Source: B16-G9 sp964400655 (GTDB lineage Bacteria; Bacteroidota; Bacteroidia; Bacteroidales; F082). Taken from it: a stretch of DNA of 17,524 nucleotides. The stretch's first letter is position 1. Each line of letters starts with the position of its first letter. Shown here piece by piece: positions 1 through 8,146 of the stretch. The notes below the pieces were generated by a model, which had not been told where the DNA came from, made no database searches, and saw only the letters and a program-made list of their open reading frames with translations. The translations under genes were made by a program, and so were the position numbers. The stretch is taken from contig CAYNVN010000046.1 of assembly GCA_964400655.1 (NCBI GenBank), positions 1-17,524 of the forward strand. The letters run 5' to 3'.

Positions 1-98
1 CTTTCAAACTTTGAACCAGACAGCAACAAGCAACACGTTAATTCGACGACTGCTTCTTTCTTCTCCGTCATTCTGACGACCGCAGGGAGGAAGCCTGC

Positions 99-110
99 CC
101 TGCCGGCAGG
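99..110. repeat. GC-rich 12-base perfect palindrome
   Basis: CCTGCCGGCAGG is a perfect palindrome within a GC-rich patch. The same arms recur as a hairpin at 224-251. No T run follows on either strand, so it is not an intrinsic terminator. Confidence 0.6.
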
Positions 111-178
111 CGGGAATCCCCCACTATTAATGACCGAACTCACTTTTGTTTTAGAGGCAGGCTGGTTTCCGGGAGCTC

Positions 179-219
179 CCTCAGTCGTACCTCCTTCGGG
201 ATGACGGTGGGGCTTGCGG
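179..219. repeat. 41-base interspersed repeat, copy 1
   Basis: This block begins CCTCAGTCGT and ends GGGGCTTGCGG. It matches 327-367 with three mismatches by eye. It is followed within a few bases by the GC-rich hairpin at 224-251. Confidence 0.75.
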
Positions 220-223
220 GAGT

Positions 224-251
224 GGCAGGCCCGCCTGCCGGACGGGCAGGC
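224..251. repeat. GC-rich hairpin with alternating GGCAGGC/GCCTGCC arms
   Basis: Three seven-base arms occur in a row: GGCAGGC (224-230), GCCTGCC (233-239) and GGCAGGC (245-251). The middle arm can pair with either neighbour, so two mutually exclusive hairpins are possible. No poly-T tract follows. Confidence 0.6.
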
Positions 252-326
252 AAATCAAAAATCAAAAGTACTTGAAGTTTGGAGTGCCTAAAATTTGGAG
301 TGTCTGGAGTTCAGCGTTCAGGCGGG

Positions 327-367
327 CCTCAGTCGTGCCTCCTTCGGAATGACGTTGGGGCTTGCGG
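327..367. repeat. 41-base interspersed repeat, copy 2
   Basis: Direct repeat of 179-219 with three mismatches. It runs straight into the heptamer array that starts at 368, which suggests the two elements may travel together. Confidence 0.75.
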
Positions 368-409
368 CAAGCAACAAGCAACAAGCAACAAGTAACGAGC
401 AACAAGTTA
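368..409 (+). repeat. Tandem heptamer array, CAAGCAA type
   Basis: Units of seven bases: CAAGCAA three times, then CAAGTAA, CGAGCAA and a partial unit, ending 8 bases before the lolA stop codon. The same unit in the opposite orientation fills the xdhA-xdhB junction at 8102-8143. Confidence 0.8.
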
Positions 410-416
410 ATCCTCT

Positions 417-1061
417 CTACCTCATATCCACCACTTCCACATCCGGGTGTTTTTGCGGGTCGAATGTAAAGGTGTCGGCGGGCAATTCAATATTGGGTTT
501 CAAATTGATGATGTGATAGGTAAAAATATTTCCGTTTTTGTCATAAACCGAAAAGTTTTCCAGTTCCATTTTTTTTGCATTTACCAAAACGCTCATCTTT
601 TCAAAGTTCTTACCTTCGGAAGGCTTGAGGTTTATCAGCTTTAAATTGCTGTTTTTGTAAGCGGCATCCCGGTCAAATTTTGCATCGTAATCTTTGTTGT
701 AACTGGTTAGGATTTTTGTGGGAGAAATGCTTTCGTCGTTATCTTCCAGATTGCTAATCATTACCTCTTCCGAATCTTCAATATAGGTCCATAAGGTTTT
801 ACCGTCCGAAATTATGGTTTGACCCGGCATCTCAATACGGTATTTGTCGCCCGAAACAAAAATTTTACCCGTTTTCTTTTCGTCGATGTTCATTTCGGTA
901 TTGACCATGGTATATGACAAGTCGGCTTCAAAATTGTTGTATGCAGCAATTTTGTTGATAACGTTTTCCAACAGTTTTTCGGCCTCTTTTTTACTTTGGG
1001 CCTGTACTATTCCAAATGAAAAAAGCAGTAAACCCAACAATGATAATTTAATCTCTTTCAT
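417..1061 (-). CDS. lolA: Outer membrane lipoprotein carrier protein LolA family
   Basis: Periplasmic chaperone of the LolA family, which takes lipoproteins from the inner-membrane Lol exporter and carries them to the outer membrane. The 214-residue product has a clear signal peptide: Lys near the N-terminus, a hydrophobic stretch at about 6-18, and a likely cleavage after VQA (residue 21). The mature part of about 193 residues has the usual LolA size and the alternating beta-strand pattern, including a FEADLSYTMV-type strand and a KTGKIFVSG strand. The start codon lies 9 bases past the ftsK stop, so the two genes form one transcript; ftsK-lolA adjacency is also known in Proteobacteria. The family call comes from overall pattern rather than one signature motif. 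An atypical LolA-like paralogue is the main alternative. Confidence 0.85.
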   Translation of the reverse strand: MKEIKLSLLGLLLFSFGIVQAQSKKEAEKLLENVINKIAAYNNFEADLSYTMVNTEMNIDEKKTGKIFVSGDKYRIEMPGQTIISDGKTLWTYIEDSEEVMISNLEDNDESISPTKILTSYNKDYDAKFDRDAAYKNSNLKLINLKPSEGKNFEKMSVLVNAKKMELENFSVYDKNGNIFTYHIINLKPNIELPADTFTFDPQKHPDVEVVDMR

Positions 1062-1070
1062 AATCTTTGT

Positions 1071-3593
1071 TTATAATTCATTTCCGTCTTTCATATCTAA
1101 ATCTTTCAAGAACTGTTCCAAAGCCATTTCGTTGGCTACCCTGACTTCTCTGGCTTTACTTCCTTCAAACGGCCCGACGATACCGGCTGCTTCAAGCTGG
1201 TCAATTATTCGTCCGGCACGGTTGTAGCCCAGTTTTAATTTACGCTGTAACAGCGATGTTGACCCTTGTTGTGTTTGAACAATAATTCTTGCGGCATCTT
1301 CAAACAGCGGGTCGCGTTCGCTTGTGTCGAAATCGTTTTTTGCTTCGGTTTCTTCGTCGGCATATTCCGGAAGATGCAGGGCATCTGGGTAGCCGCGCTG
1401 CGAGCCGATGTAATCGGTAAGCAGTTCAACTTCGGGGGTGTCGATAAAGGCACATTGCAAACGGGTAAGGTCGCTGCCTGTTGAAAGCAACATATCGCCG
1501 CGTCCTACCAGCTGGTCGGCTCCTCCGGCATCGAGGATGGTGCGTGAATCGATTTTTGAAATAACCCTGAAGGCAATTCGCGCGGGGAAGTTGGCTTTTA
1601 TGGTACCCGTAATGATGTTAACCGATGGTCGTTGTGTTGCAATAATAAGATGGATGCCCACAGCACGTGCAAGTTGTGCCAGCCGGGTTATGGGGCCTTC
1701 CACCTCTTTTCCGGCCGTCATAATCAGATCGGCAAATTCATCAACAACCAAAACTATGTAGGGTAAATAACGGTGTCCGTGCAATGGGTTTAACCGACGT
1801 TTAACAAACTTACCGTTGTACTCTTTAACGTTTCTAACCTGAGCATCTTTAAGCAGTTCGTAGCGGTTGTCCATTTCGATGCTAAGGGAGTTAAGGGTAC
1901 GTACAACTTTACGTGTATCGGTAATGATGGCCTCTTCGGAGTCGGGCAGCTTGGCTAAAAAATGGCGTTCGATGCGCGAATAAAGGGTAAGTTCAACCTT
2001 TTTGGGATCGACCAAAACAAATTTTAATTCGGCAGGATGCTTTTTGTATAAGAGCGAAGCAATAATGGCGTTCAATCCAACCGACTTGCCCTGACCTGTG
2101 GCACCTGCCATCAGTATGTGCGGCATTTTGGCAAGGTCAACAACAAAACTGGTGTTGGAGATGGTTTTTCCCAAAGCGAGGGGTAATTCAAATTTGGAGT
2201 TTTGGAATTTTTCGGAACCGAGTACCGAGCGCATGGAAACAATGGTGGGGGACAGGTTGGGTACTTCGATACCTACTGTTCCTTTACCGGGTATGGGTGC
2301 AATAATTCGGATACCCATGGCCGACAGACTCAGGGCAATGTCGTCTTCGAGGTTCTTAATTTTTGAAATACGAACTCCCGGTGCCGGAATAATTTCGTAC
2401 AAGGTAACGGTAGGGCCGATGGTGGCTTTTATTTTAACAATACCTATGTTGTAGTTTTTAAGCGTTTCAACTATTCTGAGTTTATTGCTTTCCAGCTCTT
2501 CGCGATCAACCAGCACGTCGCCGTCATCATATTTTTCCAGCAGGTCGAGATGCGGGAATTTGTAGTCGGGCAGATCGAGTCGCGGATCAAAATCGGAGTC
2601 AATGCCAATATGATCACCGGGCTTAACCGCAGGTTTAATCTCTTTTTCTTTGGGTGCCGTTTCAACGGTCAGTTCAACCTCCTCCGGTTCATTGTTTTCT
2701 TTGTCCGGTGTTTTGTCTGTTTCTTCATTTAAGTTCTTATTGTCAGCAACAGGATCGATTTCGAGGGTAATTTCACCTTCCTTATCTTCTTCTTGTTTGC
2801 TGAAATCGGTATCATCATTTACCGAAAACTCAACGGTGTTGTACTTATCGGAGGGAATATCGGTGTTTGATTGTGTACGTTTTTTCTCTTCGGCTTCTTT
2901 TTTCTTTTGCTCTTTTTTCTTTTTCCTGATAAAGGAAAACTGGTAATCGATTAAAATGAAAACGGCAATTACAAAAATAAGGAGAATGATTTCGCCGGCT
3001 TTTCCAAAATACTGACTTAGCCACAGGTGCAGCTGATGTCCCGTTAATCCGCCCATAATGTTGTCGGGGTGATTTGGAAAGATTAATGCCATAAGCAGCG
3101 GAAGCCAAAGCAACGATATTACCATACCTTCGAATAACCGCCATTTGCGGAGCAGTTTAAATTTGGTCATCATTCTTACCCCAAACTCAAAAAAGAGTAC
3201 GGGAATAAAAAATGCCCCCAGTCCGAAACCGTTTAGTACGAGAAAATGTGACAGTTCCGATCCGGTTTTTCCGGTCCAGCTTTGAACGATTCGGGCATGG
3301 TCGCTAAAGTAGCGGGTTATGTTAAAGGTTTTGTTAACCAGCATTTCGGGATTGGCATCAAACCAGTTAACAAAAAACGAAACAAACGAAAGGACAAGAT
3401 AAAATGAAAACAGGATAAATATAAAACCTGTAATACGCCATACGCGCGGGTCAACTTTACGCTCTTTTTTCGCACCGGGTTTGCTTTTTGTTTTGCCGGT
3501 TGTTTTCTTTTTTGCCGGTTTCTTTTCAGCAGCCTTTTTAGGGGGCTCTTTAAGTCTGTTTCCTGATTTTGTTTTGTTTTTTATTGATGTCAT
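1071..3593 (-). CDS. ftsK: DNA translocase FtsK (FtsK/SpoIIIE family)
   Basis: Septum-anchored, ATP-driven DNA pump that clears and aligns chromosome termini during division. The 840-residue product starts with a Lys-rich tail (1-50), then four membrane helices at about 53-78, 116-137, 154-172 and 200-221. A charged linker rich in Glu, Asp and Lys follows (about 222-345). The alpha domain covers about 345-440. The RecA-like beta domain has Walker A GATGQGKS at 497-504 and Walker B VVDE with Asp618 and Glu619. A C-terminal gamma winged-helix domain (about 761-820) would read polar DNA motifs. The short linker makes it nearer in size to SpoIIIE than to E. coli FtsK. It is 148 bases downstream of lepB and 9 bases upstream of lolA. 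The ATG start gives a complete N-terminus. Confidence 0.97.
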   Translation of the reverse strand: MTSIKNKTKSGNRLKEPPKKAAEKKPAKKKTTGKTKSKPGAKKERKVDPRVWRITGFIFILFSFYLVLSFVSFFVNWFDANPEMLVNKTFNITRYFSDHARIVQSWTGKTGSELSHFLVLNGFGLGAFFIPVLFFEFGVRMMTKFKLLRKWRLFEGMVISLLWLPLLMALIFPNHPDNIMGGLTGHQLHLWLSQYFGKAGEIILLIFVIAVFILIDYQFSFIRKKKKEQKKKEAEEKKRTQSNTDIPSDKYNTVEFSVNDDTDFSKQEEDKEGEITLEIDPVADNKNLNEETDKTPDKENNEPEEVELTVETAPKEKEIKPAVKPGDHIGIDSDFDPRLDLPDYKFPHLDLLEKYDDGDVLVDREELESNKLRIVETLKNYNIGIVKIKATIGPTVTLYEIIPAPGVRISKIKNLEDDIALSLSAMGIRIIAPIPGKGTVGIEVPNLSPTIVSMRSVLGSEKFQNSKFELPLALGKTISNTSFVVDLAKMPHILMAGATGQGKSVGLNAIIASLLYKKHPAELKFVLVDPKKVELTLYSRIERHFLAKLPDSEEAIITDTRKVVRTLNSLSIEMDNRYELLKDAQVRNVKEYNGKFVKRRLNPLHGHRYLPYIVLVVDEFADLIMTAGKEVEGPITRLAQLARAVGIHLIIATQRPSVNIITGTIKANFPARIAFRVISKIDSRTILDAGGADQLVGRGDMLLSTGSDLTRLQCAFIDTPEVELLTDYIGSQRGYPDALHLPEYADEETEAKNDFDTSERDPLFEDAARIIVQTQQGSTSLLQRKLKLGYNRAGRIIDQLEAAGIVGPFEGSKAREVRVANEMALEQFLKDLDMKDGNEL

Positions 3594-3612
3594 ATCCGGG
3601 TATTGTAACCGA

Positions 3613-3620
3613 CAAAGATA
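3613..3620 (-). promoter_or_regulatory. Possible Bacteroidota -7 box for ftsK-lolA
   Basis: Read on the minus strand the bases are TATCTTTG, an exact fit to TAnnTTTG. It sits about 20 bases before the ftsK ATG, so the leader would be very short. No convincing TTTG or TTG lies 19-21 bases further upstream, so support is partial. Confidence 0.35.
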
Positions 3621-3741
3621 ATAATATTGTTAGGATTGGTGACCGGGTAAACCGGCCTATGTCCGGCACTAAGAAAACAAATTGAATCAGAACCGTTTAA
3701 TTGATGATTAGTCACTTACACGGTTCCGGTTTATAATATGG

Positions 3742-5256
3742 TTATTTAACCATCCTGAATATCTTGTTCCAGCGTATTTTACCGTCGAGCCACGGTTTGT
3801 TGGGGTCCAGCGACATCCAAACAAATTCGGCTTTACCCACAATGTGATTTTCGGGAACAAATCCCCAATAGCGCGAATCGGCCGAGTTGTGGCGGTTATC
3901 ACCCATCATCCAGTAATAGTTCATTTTAAAGGTATAGGTTTCGGCCGGTTTCCCGTCGATATAGGCTTTGTTATTTTTAATGGTAAGGTTGTTGTTTTCG
4001 TAAACCCTGATGGCCCGTTTGTACAACGCAAGGTTTTTGGGATTAAGTTGGATGGTAACCCCTTTTTTTGGAATCCAAAGCGGTCCGAAGTTATCGCGGT
4101 TCCAGTCGAAGTTAACGTTTTGAGGGAAAATATCGGGATCGCGAACGCCGGCCGGTTTATTCAGTACTTCAATCTTTTTTACCACAGGCAGTTTTGCCAG
4201 CGCATCGCGGGCCTCCTCGGTAAGTACGTAAATAAATTCGCCGGGCAAACTGGTTCTTCCGCCTTCGGTTATGTTCAGTTTGTCGAGCAGCTTCGGATTG
4301 ATGCTGCTTCCATCGGTAATTACCCTGTACTGAAATTGCTGTTTTCCGGGATTATGAATCAGTTTGCCGTTGATATATACTTCGCGGTTTTTAATTTGCA
4401 GGGTGTCGCCGGGTAACCCGATACACCTTTTTATATAGTTTTCGCGTTTGTCAACCGGGCGGTAAACGATATCTCCAAAATTCCGTTTATCGGTCCATAC
4501 CCGTTTTCTGCCGTATTCTTTTACCAGCGAATAGTAACTTACATTACTTTGAAATCGTGTTGAAACGGTATCGCCGGCCGGATAGTTGAAAACAACGGCA
4601 TCAAAACGTTGCACGTGGCCGAATCCCGGGAACCGGATATCGGGAAGTGATATCCATTCCAAATACGATTTGGTACTTTTGGTTAAGGGGAGTGTATGAT
4701 GCACAAAAGGAAACGAGAGGGGTGTATTGGGTAGTTTGGGGCCGTAAGCCATTTTGCTTACAAAAAGATAGTCGCCCACCAGCAACGACTTTTCCATTGA
4801 TGATGTGGGAATGGTGTATGCTTCCATGATAAAGGTGCGGATGATGGTGGCGGCCACCACGGCAAAAATAATGGCATCGGTCCATTCGCGGGCCGCGCTC
4901 TTTTTTATTTCGGGCCGTTCATCGGGATCGACAAATTTTTCGTCGTTTTTTAAAGTTATCCACGGGAAATATACAAAAGGCAGAACCACAGCCAGAAACT
5001 GCTCGCCAAGTCCGAATTTGTTGAAACATTTTGCCAGTTCAACCAACATCAGCATATACATAAAAACGTTGATAAACGGAAAAATTAACAACGCGTACCA
5101 CCACATGGGTTTTTTTATGATTTTTAGAAAGATGTAAAGATTGTAAAAGGGAATAAGTGTACTCCATCCTTTTTGTCCGGCTTTTTCAAAAGCACCCCAA
5201 AGAAAAATGGTAGGAATGGTGAACAACAACGGAAGAATGATAATAAATTCAATCAT
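3742..5256 (-). CDS. lepB: Signal peptidase I with N-terminal DUF5684-like membrane domain
   Basis: Inner-membrane serine protease (family S26) that removes signal peptides from exported proteins. Numbered from the ATG at 5256 (504 residues), residues 1-105 form a multi-helix membrane region with the AGQKGWSTLIPFYNLY pattern of DUF5684-type domains. One more helix (about 127-143) leads to the catalytic box TIPTSSME with nucleophile Ser153. The Lys general base is in YIKRCIGLPGD (Lys276), and the conserved MGDNRHNSADSRYWG box is at 451-465. Lys276 to that box spans about 175 residues, longer than in E. coli LepB, so there is a sizeable insertion. A GTG seven codons upstream (5277) is in frame, but the ATG is preferred: an A-rich tract precedes it, and a weak -7-like box (CATTTTTG, 5284-5277, minus) overlaps the GTG. 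Confidence 0.93.
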   Translation of the reverse strand: MIEFIIILPLLFTIPTIFLWGAFEKAGQKGWSTLIPFYNLYIFLKIIKKPMWWYALLIFPFINVFMYMLMLVELAKCFNKFGLGEQFLAVVLPFVYFPWITLKNDEKFVDPDERPEIKKSAAREWTDAIIFAVVAATIIRTFIMEAYTIPTSSMEKSLLVGDYLFVSKMAYGPKLPNTPLSFPFVHHTLPLTKSTKSYLEWISLPDIRFPGFGHVQRFDAVVFNYPAGDTVSTRFQSNVSYYSLVKEYGRKRVWTDKRNFGDIVYRPVDKRENYIKRCIGLPGDTLQIKNREVYINGKLIHNPGKQQFQYRVITDGSSINPKLLDKLNITEGGRTSLPGEFIYVLTEEARDALAKLPVVKKIEVLNKPAGVRDPDIFPQNVNFDWNRDNFGPLWIPKKGVTIQLNPKNLALYKRAIRVYENNNLTIKNNKAYIDGKPAETYTFKMNYYWMMGDNRHNSADSRYWGFVPENHIVGKAEFVWMSLDPNKPWLDGKIRWNKIFRMVK

Positions 5257-5831
5257 AATCAATTTTTTTATATGCACAAAAATGCAATAATTTTGTTTTT
5301 TCGGGTCGTTAATTATTGTTAATCATAAAAGTTGCTTAAAATTTATTTCCGTTTTCGGTTGTTTTAAATCTCTCGTTAAAAAAACCTGATAAGGAGATAT
5401 TAATCAAACGTTGGTTAACATTTTCGTTTTTGTTTACTGTTTGCAGATCAGATACGTTTTTTAATTTACGTGGTGTCAATTAAGTTTGTGTATATCTGCC
5501 ATTTTTAAAACAACTTTGTTTAACACAACAAATAACAGGCAAAACTAAAAAGATTGAGAAGAAATAAAACGCGGAGGATAAAAAAAGAAAAAGGCCGGAG
5601 AAGAACTACACCGACCTGATTCACCAAAACCAAATTTACATTTACCAACAGGCTCCAATTGCTGTTGTGCCATTATGTTTTCAATAGATGTGCCAAAAAA
5701 TGTTTTGTGCTGATATTATATGGTTTATATCAATTAACCGCATTTTTACCATCGGGTTTTGTTTATCCGCTTTCGGAAACGGATAACCGAAATTGGTTGT
5801 GGGCGGTTGCTCCGTTCACAATTTTTGTTGA
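5257..5831. other. Non-coding region between xdhB and lepB
   Basis: This AT-rich stretch of about 575 bases separates the 3' end of the xanthine dehydrogenase genes from the 5' end of lepB, both on the minus strand. It holds a Rho-independent terminator at 5579-5618. The part nearer lepB (5257-5578) must contain the lepB promoter, but only weak candidates are visible. The part nearer xdhB (5619-5831) has an open plus-strand frame encoding hydrophobic residues that resembles no family I know and runs 82 bases into xdhB. I see no gene worth calling. Confidence 0.6.
5579..5618 (-). terminator. Rho-independent terminator of the xdhA-xdhB unit
   Basis: On the minus strand, AGGTCGG (5618-5612) pairs with CCGGCCT (5599-5593), giving a seven-pair stem with one G-T pair and a 12-base loop. 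A T-rich tract of about 13 bases with one C follows. It lies about 210 bases past the xdhB stop and before lepB, so it separates the two minus-strand units. Confidence 0.75.
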
Positions 5832-8099
5832 TTATTGTATTGACTTATCGGTTTTATACAATCCTGTTAATACTTTTTCGTGTGTAACGGGCAGGTTGAG
5901 GTTAAGCCGGTAATCTTCACGAAATGCTTTCATGGCATTCTGAATGGCAAAAAATGCTCCAATACCGTAATTGAAAGGCGGTTCGCCAACAGCTTTTGAT
6001 TTAAATATTGCCTGTTGGGTTCCTTCTGTTTTTAAATCTTCGATAACAATTTTTTGAGGGGCCGAATAGATATCGGGGACTTTGTATGTGGAAAGAGAAT
6101 CGGATAACAATTTTCCGGATTCGCTAAATGCCAGTTCTTCGATGGTCACCCATCCGATGCCCTGAACCACCGCACCTTCAATTTGACCATGGTCAATTGT
6201 CCTGTTCATTGATTTGCCGAAATCATGTACAATACGAACGTCATCAATTTGATAAGTACCTCTTACGGTATCAACGGTGGCGGTAATTCCGGCCATGCCG
6301 AAAACGTAATAAGCAAACGGGTGACCTTTTTCTTTTGATTTGTCGAAATGGATTACGGGGGTTGCATAATGTCCGTTTTCGGTTAAACCTATCCTGGCAA
6401 GGTGTGCCTCCATCACCAACCGTTCCCATGTCAGGTTTGTTGCTTTACCGTCGGTTAAAACATGCTCGTTTTTTATTTCAATAAGGGAAGGGGAGGAGTT
6501 CAGCAGACCGGCAGCCACTTTTATAAGTTTTTCTTTCAGCTTGTTGCAAGCTGTTTCAAGGGCTTTTCCGTTAAGGTCGGCCCCCGAGCTGGCAGCCGTG
6601 GGCGAGGTGTTGGCAACCCTTGTGGTGTTGGTGGTTTCAATTTTTACCCTTGCAACATCTACCGACAACACCGAGGCTGCCACCTGCATCATTTTGGTGT
6701 TAACACCCTGTCCCATTTCAACGGCTCCCGTGCTAATACCTATGCTTCCGTCCTGATAAATATGTACCAGTGCCCTTGCCTGATTCATTGAGGTGTTGGT
6801 AAAAGAGATACCAAAACAAACCGGCATCAGTGCAAAACCTTTCTTCCGGGTAAGGTTGGATGCGTTATAATCCTTAACCTGTTGTTCCAATCCGTTTAGG
6901 TTGAACTTTCCGTCAAACTGATTCCACACGGCAACGGCGTTATCCTGGTCGGGAGCCTGTCCGTATGGAAAGGTTTCGCCGGTACGGATAAGGTTTGTTT
7001 TTTGGATATCGGCAACGCTGACACCGATGGTTTCGGCAGCTTTGGCAATGGCTGCTTCCATCAGAAACATGGCCTGTGGTGCTCCGAACCCGCGGAAAGC
7101 GGTGTTTGGAGGGAGGTTGGTACGGCAGCAGTAAACGGTACCTTTTACATTGGGAATAAAATAGGCGTTGGTAATATGGAACAGGGTACGTTCCATAATG
7201 GCGGGAGACAGGTCGGTGGCGGCTCCGCCGTTTTGATAGTAGTCGGCCTGAAAGGCAACTATTTTCAGCTCTTTGTTTAGTCCTATTTTAAAATCATATT
7301 CATAGGGGTGGCGTTTTCCTGTTACCCTGAGGTCGATGTGGCGGGGCAGAATCAGTTTCACGGCTTTTCCGGTAAGGTAAGTGCCGAGTGCGGCCATAAC
7401 AGCCCATGGTGTTGCCTGATCTTCTTTGCCTCCAAAGCCTCCGCCGAGCCGGTTTACATCCACCTCTATTTTGTGCATGGGAAAATTCAATACACGGGCT
7501 GCAATAAGTTGCACTGCCGTCGGCCCCTGTGTAGAAGCATAAATTTTAATGTTTCCGTTTTCGGCGGGAACGGTGTAGGAACCTTGTGTTTCAAGGTAGA
7601 GATGCTCCTGTCCGGCACTGGTGGCACTGCCTTCAATAATATGGTCGCACTGATGCCATGCCGTTTGTATATCTCCCTGTTGAAAGGTTCGCGGCGGGAC
7701 AAGAAAGTCGCCTGAAGCAGCAGCTTCTCTTACGTCGGTAACCGCTTTTTTTTCTTCAATATCAATTGCTACCTTTTCAGCAGCAAGCCAGGCGGTTTCC
7801 CGGTCAGTGGCAACAATCAATGCTACCGGTTGACCCGTAAAATGTATTTCGGGGTCGGCAAACAACTGTTCATCCTGAACAATGCTGCCAATTTGGTTTT
7901 CTCCCGGAATATCATCAGCGGTAATTATTCTTACTACACCCGATGTTTTTTCGGCTAAGGTAAAGTCAATGGATTTGATTATACCGTGGGCAACGGGTGA
8001 CAAAACCACTGCGGCATGCAGGGTTCCTGCCTGTTCGGGAATATCGTCGATGTATATGGAGCGGCCGGTTACATGGCCTTTTGAATCGGTGTTTTTCAT
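5832..8099 (-). CDS. xdhB: Xanthine dehydrogenase, molybdopterin-binding subunit XdhB
   Basis: Catalytic subunit that hydroxylates hypoxanthine and xanthine towards urate at a molybdenum cofactor, working with XdhA. From the ATG at 8099 it has 755 residues, close to Rhodobacter capsulatus XdhB (about 777). By alignment with recalled bovine and R. capsulatus enzymes, the key residues are all present: Gln191 (STQGP, bovine Gln767), Glu226 in GGGFGGKE (bovine Glu802), Arg304 in IMERTLF (bovine Arg880) and Glu706 in VGEPP (bovine Glu1261). Glu226 and Arg304 distinguish purine hydroxylases from aldehyde oxidases. Other landmarks are FRGFGAPQ, EMGQGVNTKM and SPTAAS. A TTG 17 codons upstream overlaps the xdhA stop and would add a peptide encoded by the heptamer repeat; the ATG is preferred because homology begins there. 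No XdhC maturation gene is in the window. Confidence 0.95.
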   Translation of the reverse strand: MKNTDSKGHVTGRSIYIDDIPEQAGTLHAAVVLSPVAHGIIKSIDFTLAEKTSGVVRIITADDIPGENQIGSIVQDEQLFADPEIHFTGQPVALIVATDRETAWLAAEKVAIDIEEKKAVTDVREAAASGDFLVPPRTFQQGDIQTAWHQCDHIIEGSATSAGQEHLYLETQGSYTVPAENGNIKIYASTQGPTAVQLIAARVLNFPMHKIEVDVNRLGGGFGGKEDQATPWAVMAALGTYLTGKAVKLILPRHIDLRVTGKRHPYEYDFKIGLNKELKIVAFQADYYQNGGAATDLSPAIMERTLFHITNAYFIPNVKGTVYCCRTNLPPNTAFRGFGAPQAMFLMEAAIAKAAETIGVSVADIQKTNLIRTGETFPYGQAPDQDNAVAVWNQFDGKFNLNGLEQQVKDYNASNLTRKKGFALMPVCFGISFTNTSMNQARALVHIYQDGSIGISTGAVEMGQGVNTKMMQVAASVLSVDVARVKIETTNTTRVANTSPTAASSGADLNGKALETACNKLKEKLIKVAAGLLNSSPSLIEIKNEHVLTDGKATNLTWERLVMEAHLARIGLTENGHYATPVIHFDKSKEKGHPFAYYVFGMAGITATVDTVRGTYQIDDVRIVHDFGKSMNRTIDHGQIEGAVVQGIGWVTIEELAFSESGKLLSDSLSTYKVPDIYSAPQKIVIEDLKTEGTQQAIFKSKAVGEPPFNYGIGAFFAIQNAMKAFREDYRLNLNLPVTHEKVLTGLYKTDKSIQ

Positions 8100-8101
8100 G
8101 G

Positions 8102-8143
8102 TTGCTTGTTGCTTGATGCTTGTTGCTTGTTGCTTGTTGGTTT
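8102..8143 (-). repeat. Tandem heptamer array between xdhA and xdhB
   Basis: Five units of TTGCTTG (one reads ATGCTTG) occupy 8102-8136 on the plus strand, with a degenerate sixth to 8143. Read on the coding strand the unit is CAAGCAA, the same as at 368-409. The array starts 3 bases after the xdhA stop and ends 2 bases before the xdhB ATG, so it makes up nearly the whole junction. Confidence 0.85.
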
Positions 8144-8146
8144 GCC

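Larger units (their letters stand above)
1..416. repeat. Intergenic mosaic of short interspersed repeats
   Basis: No gene is supported here. The stretch is a patchwork of at least four repeat classes: two 41-base direct repeats (179-219, 327-367); a shortened inverted relative near 66-90 that keeps the outer CGTCAT and AGGGAG blocks; GC-rich palindromes built on CCTGCC/GGCAGG (99-110, 224-251); TTTGGAGTG-like degenerate units at about 275-310, with a related AAACTTTGAAC piece at 6-16; and a seven-base tandem array (368-409), with one or two units also at 22-34. It lies just past the stop codon of the minus-strand lolA, so it is downstream of the ftsK-lolA unit. Mosaics of this kind are common between genes in Bacteroidota; function is unknown. 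Confidence 0.75.

Noticed and set aside
368..409. CRISPR-like array
   Set aside because: The units are seven-base tandem copies with no spacers; they are simple repeats.
295..516. Plus-strand frame of 73 codons
   Set aside because: It is made largely of the interspersed and heptamer repeats and runs antisense into lolA.
5257..5277. GTG start for lepB adding seven residues
   Set aside because: The ATG at 5256 directly precedes the hydrophobic N-terminus and follows an A-rich leader; the GTG overlaps a possible -7 box.
5485..5518. Plus-strand promoter-like pair TTTG and CAACTTTG
   Set aside because: The spacer is 22 bases, the -7 box has a mismatch, and no plus-strand gene or RNA fold follows.
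5659..5913. Plus-strand frame of 84 codons with hydrophobic residues
   Set aside because: It overlaps the 3' end of xdhB by 82 bases in antisense, has no recognisable domain and no promoter at a sensible distance.
5832..8099. XdhB as an aldehyde oxidase or CO dehydrogenase subunit
   Set aside because: The Glu in GGGFGGKE and the Arg in IMER, which mark purine hydroxylases and are replaced in aldehyde oxidases, are both present, and no CO-dehydrogenase active-site loop was seen.
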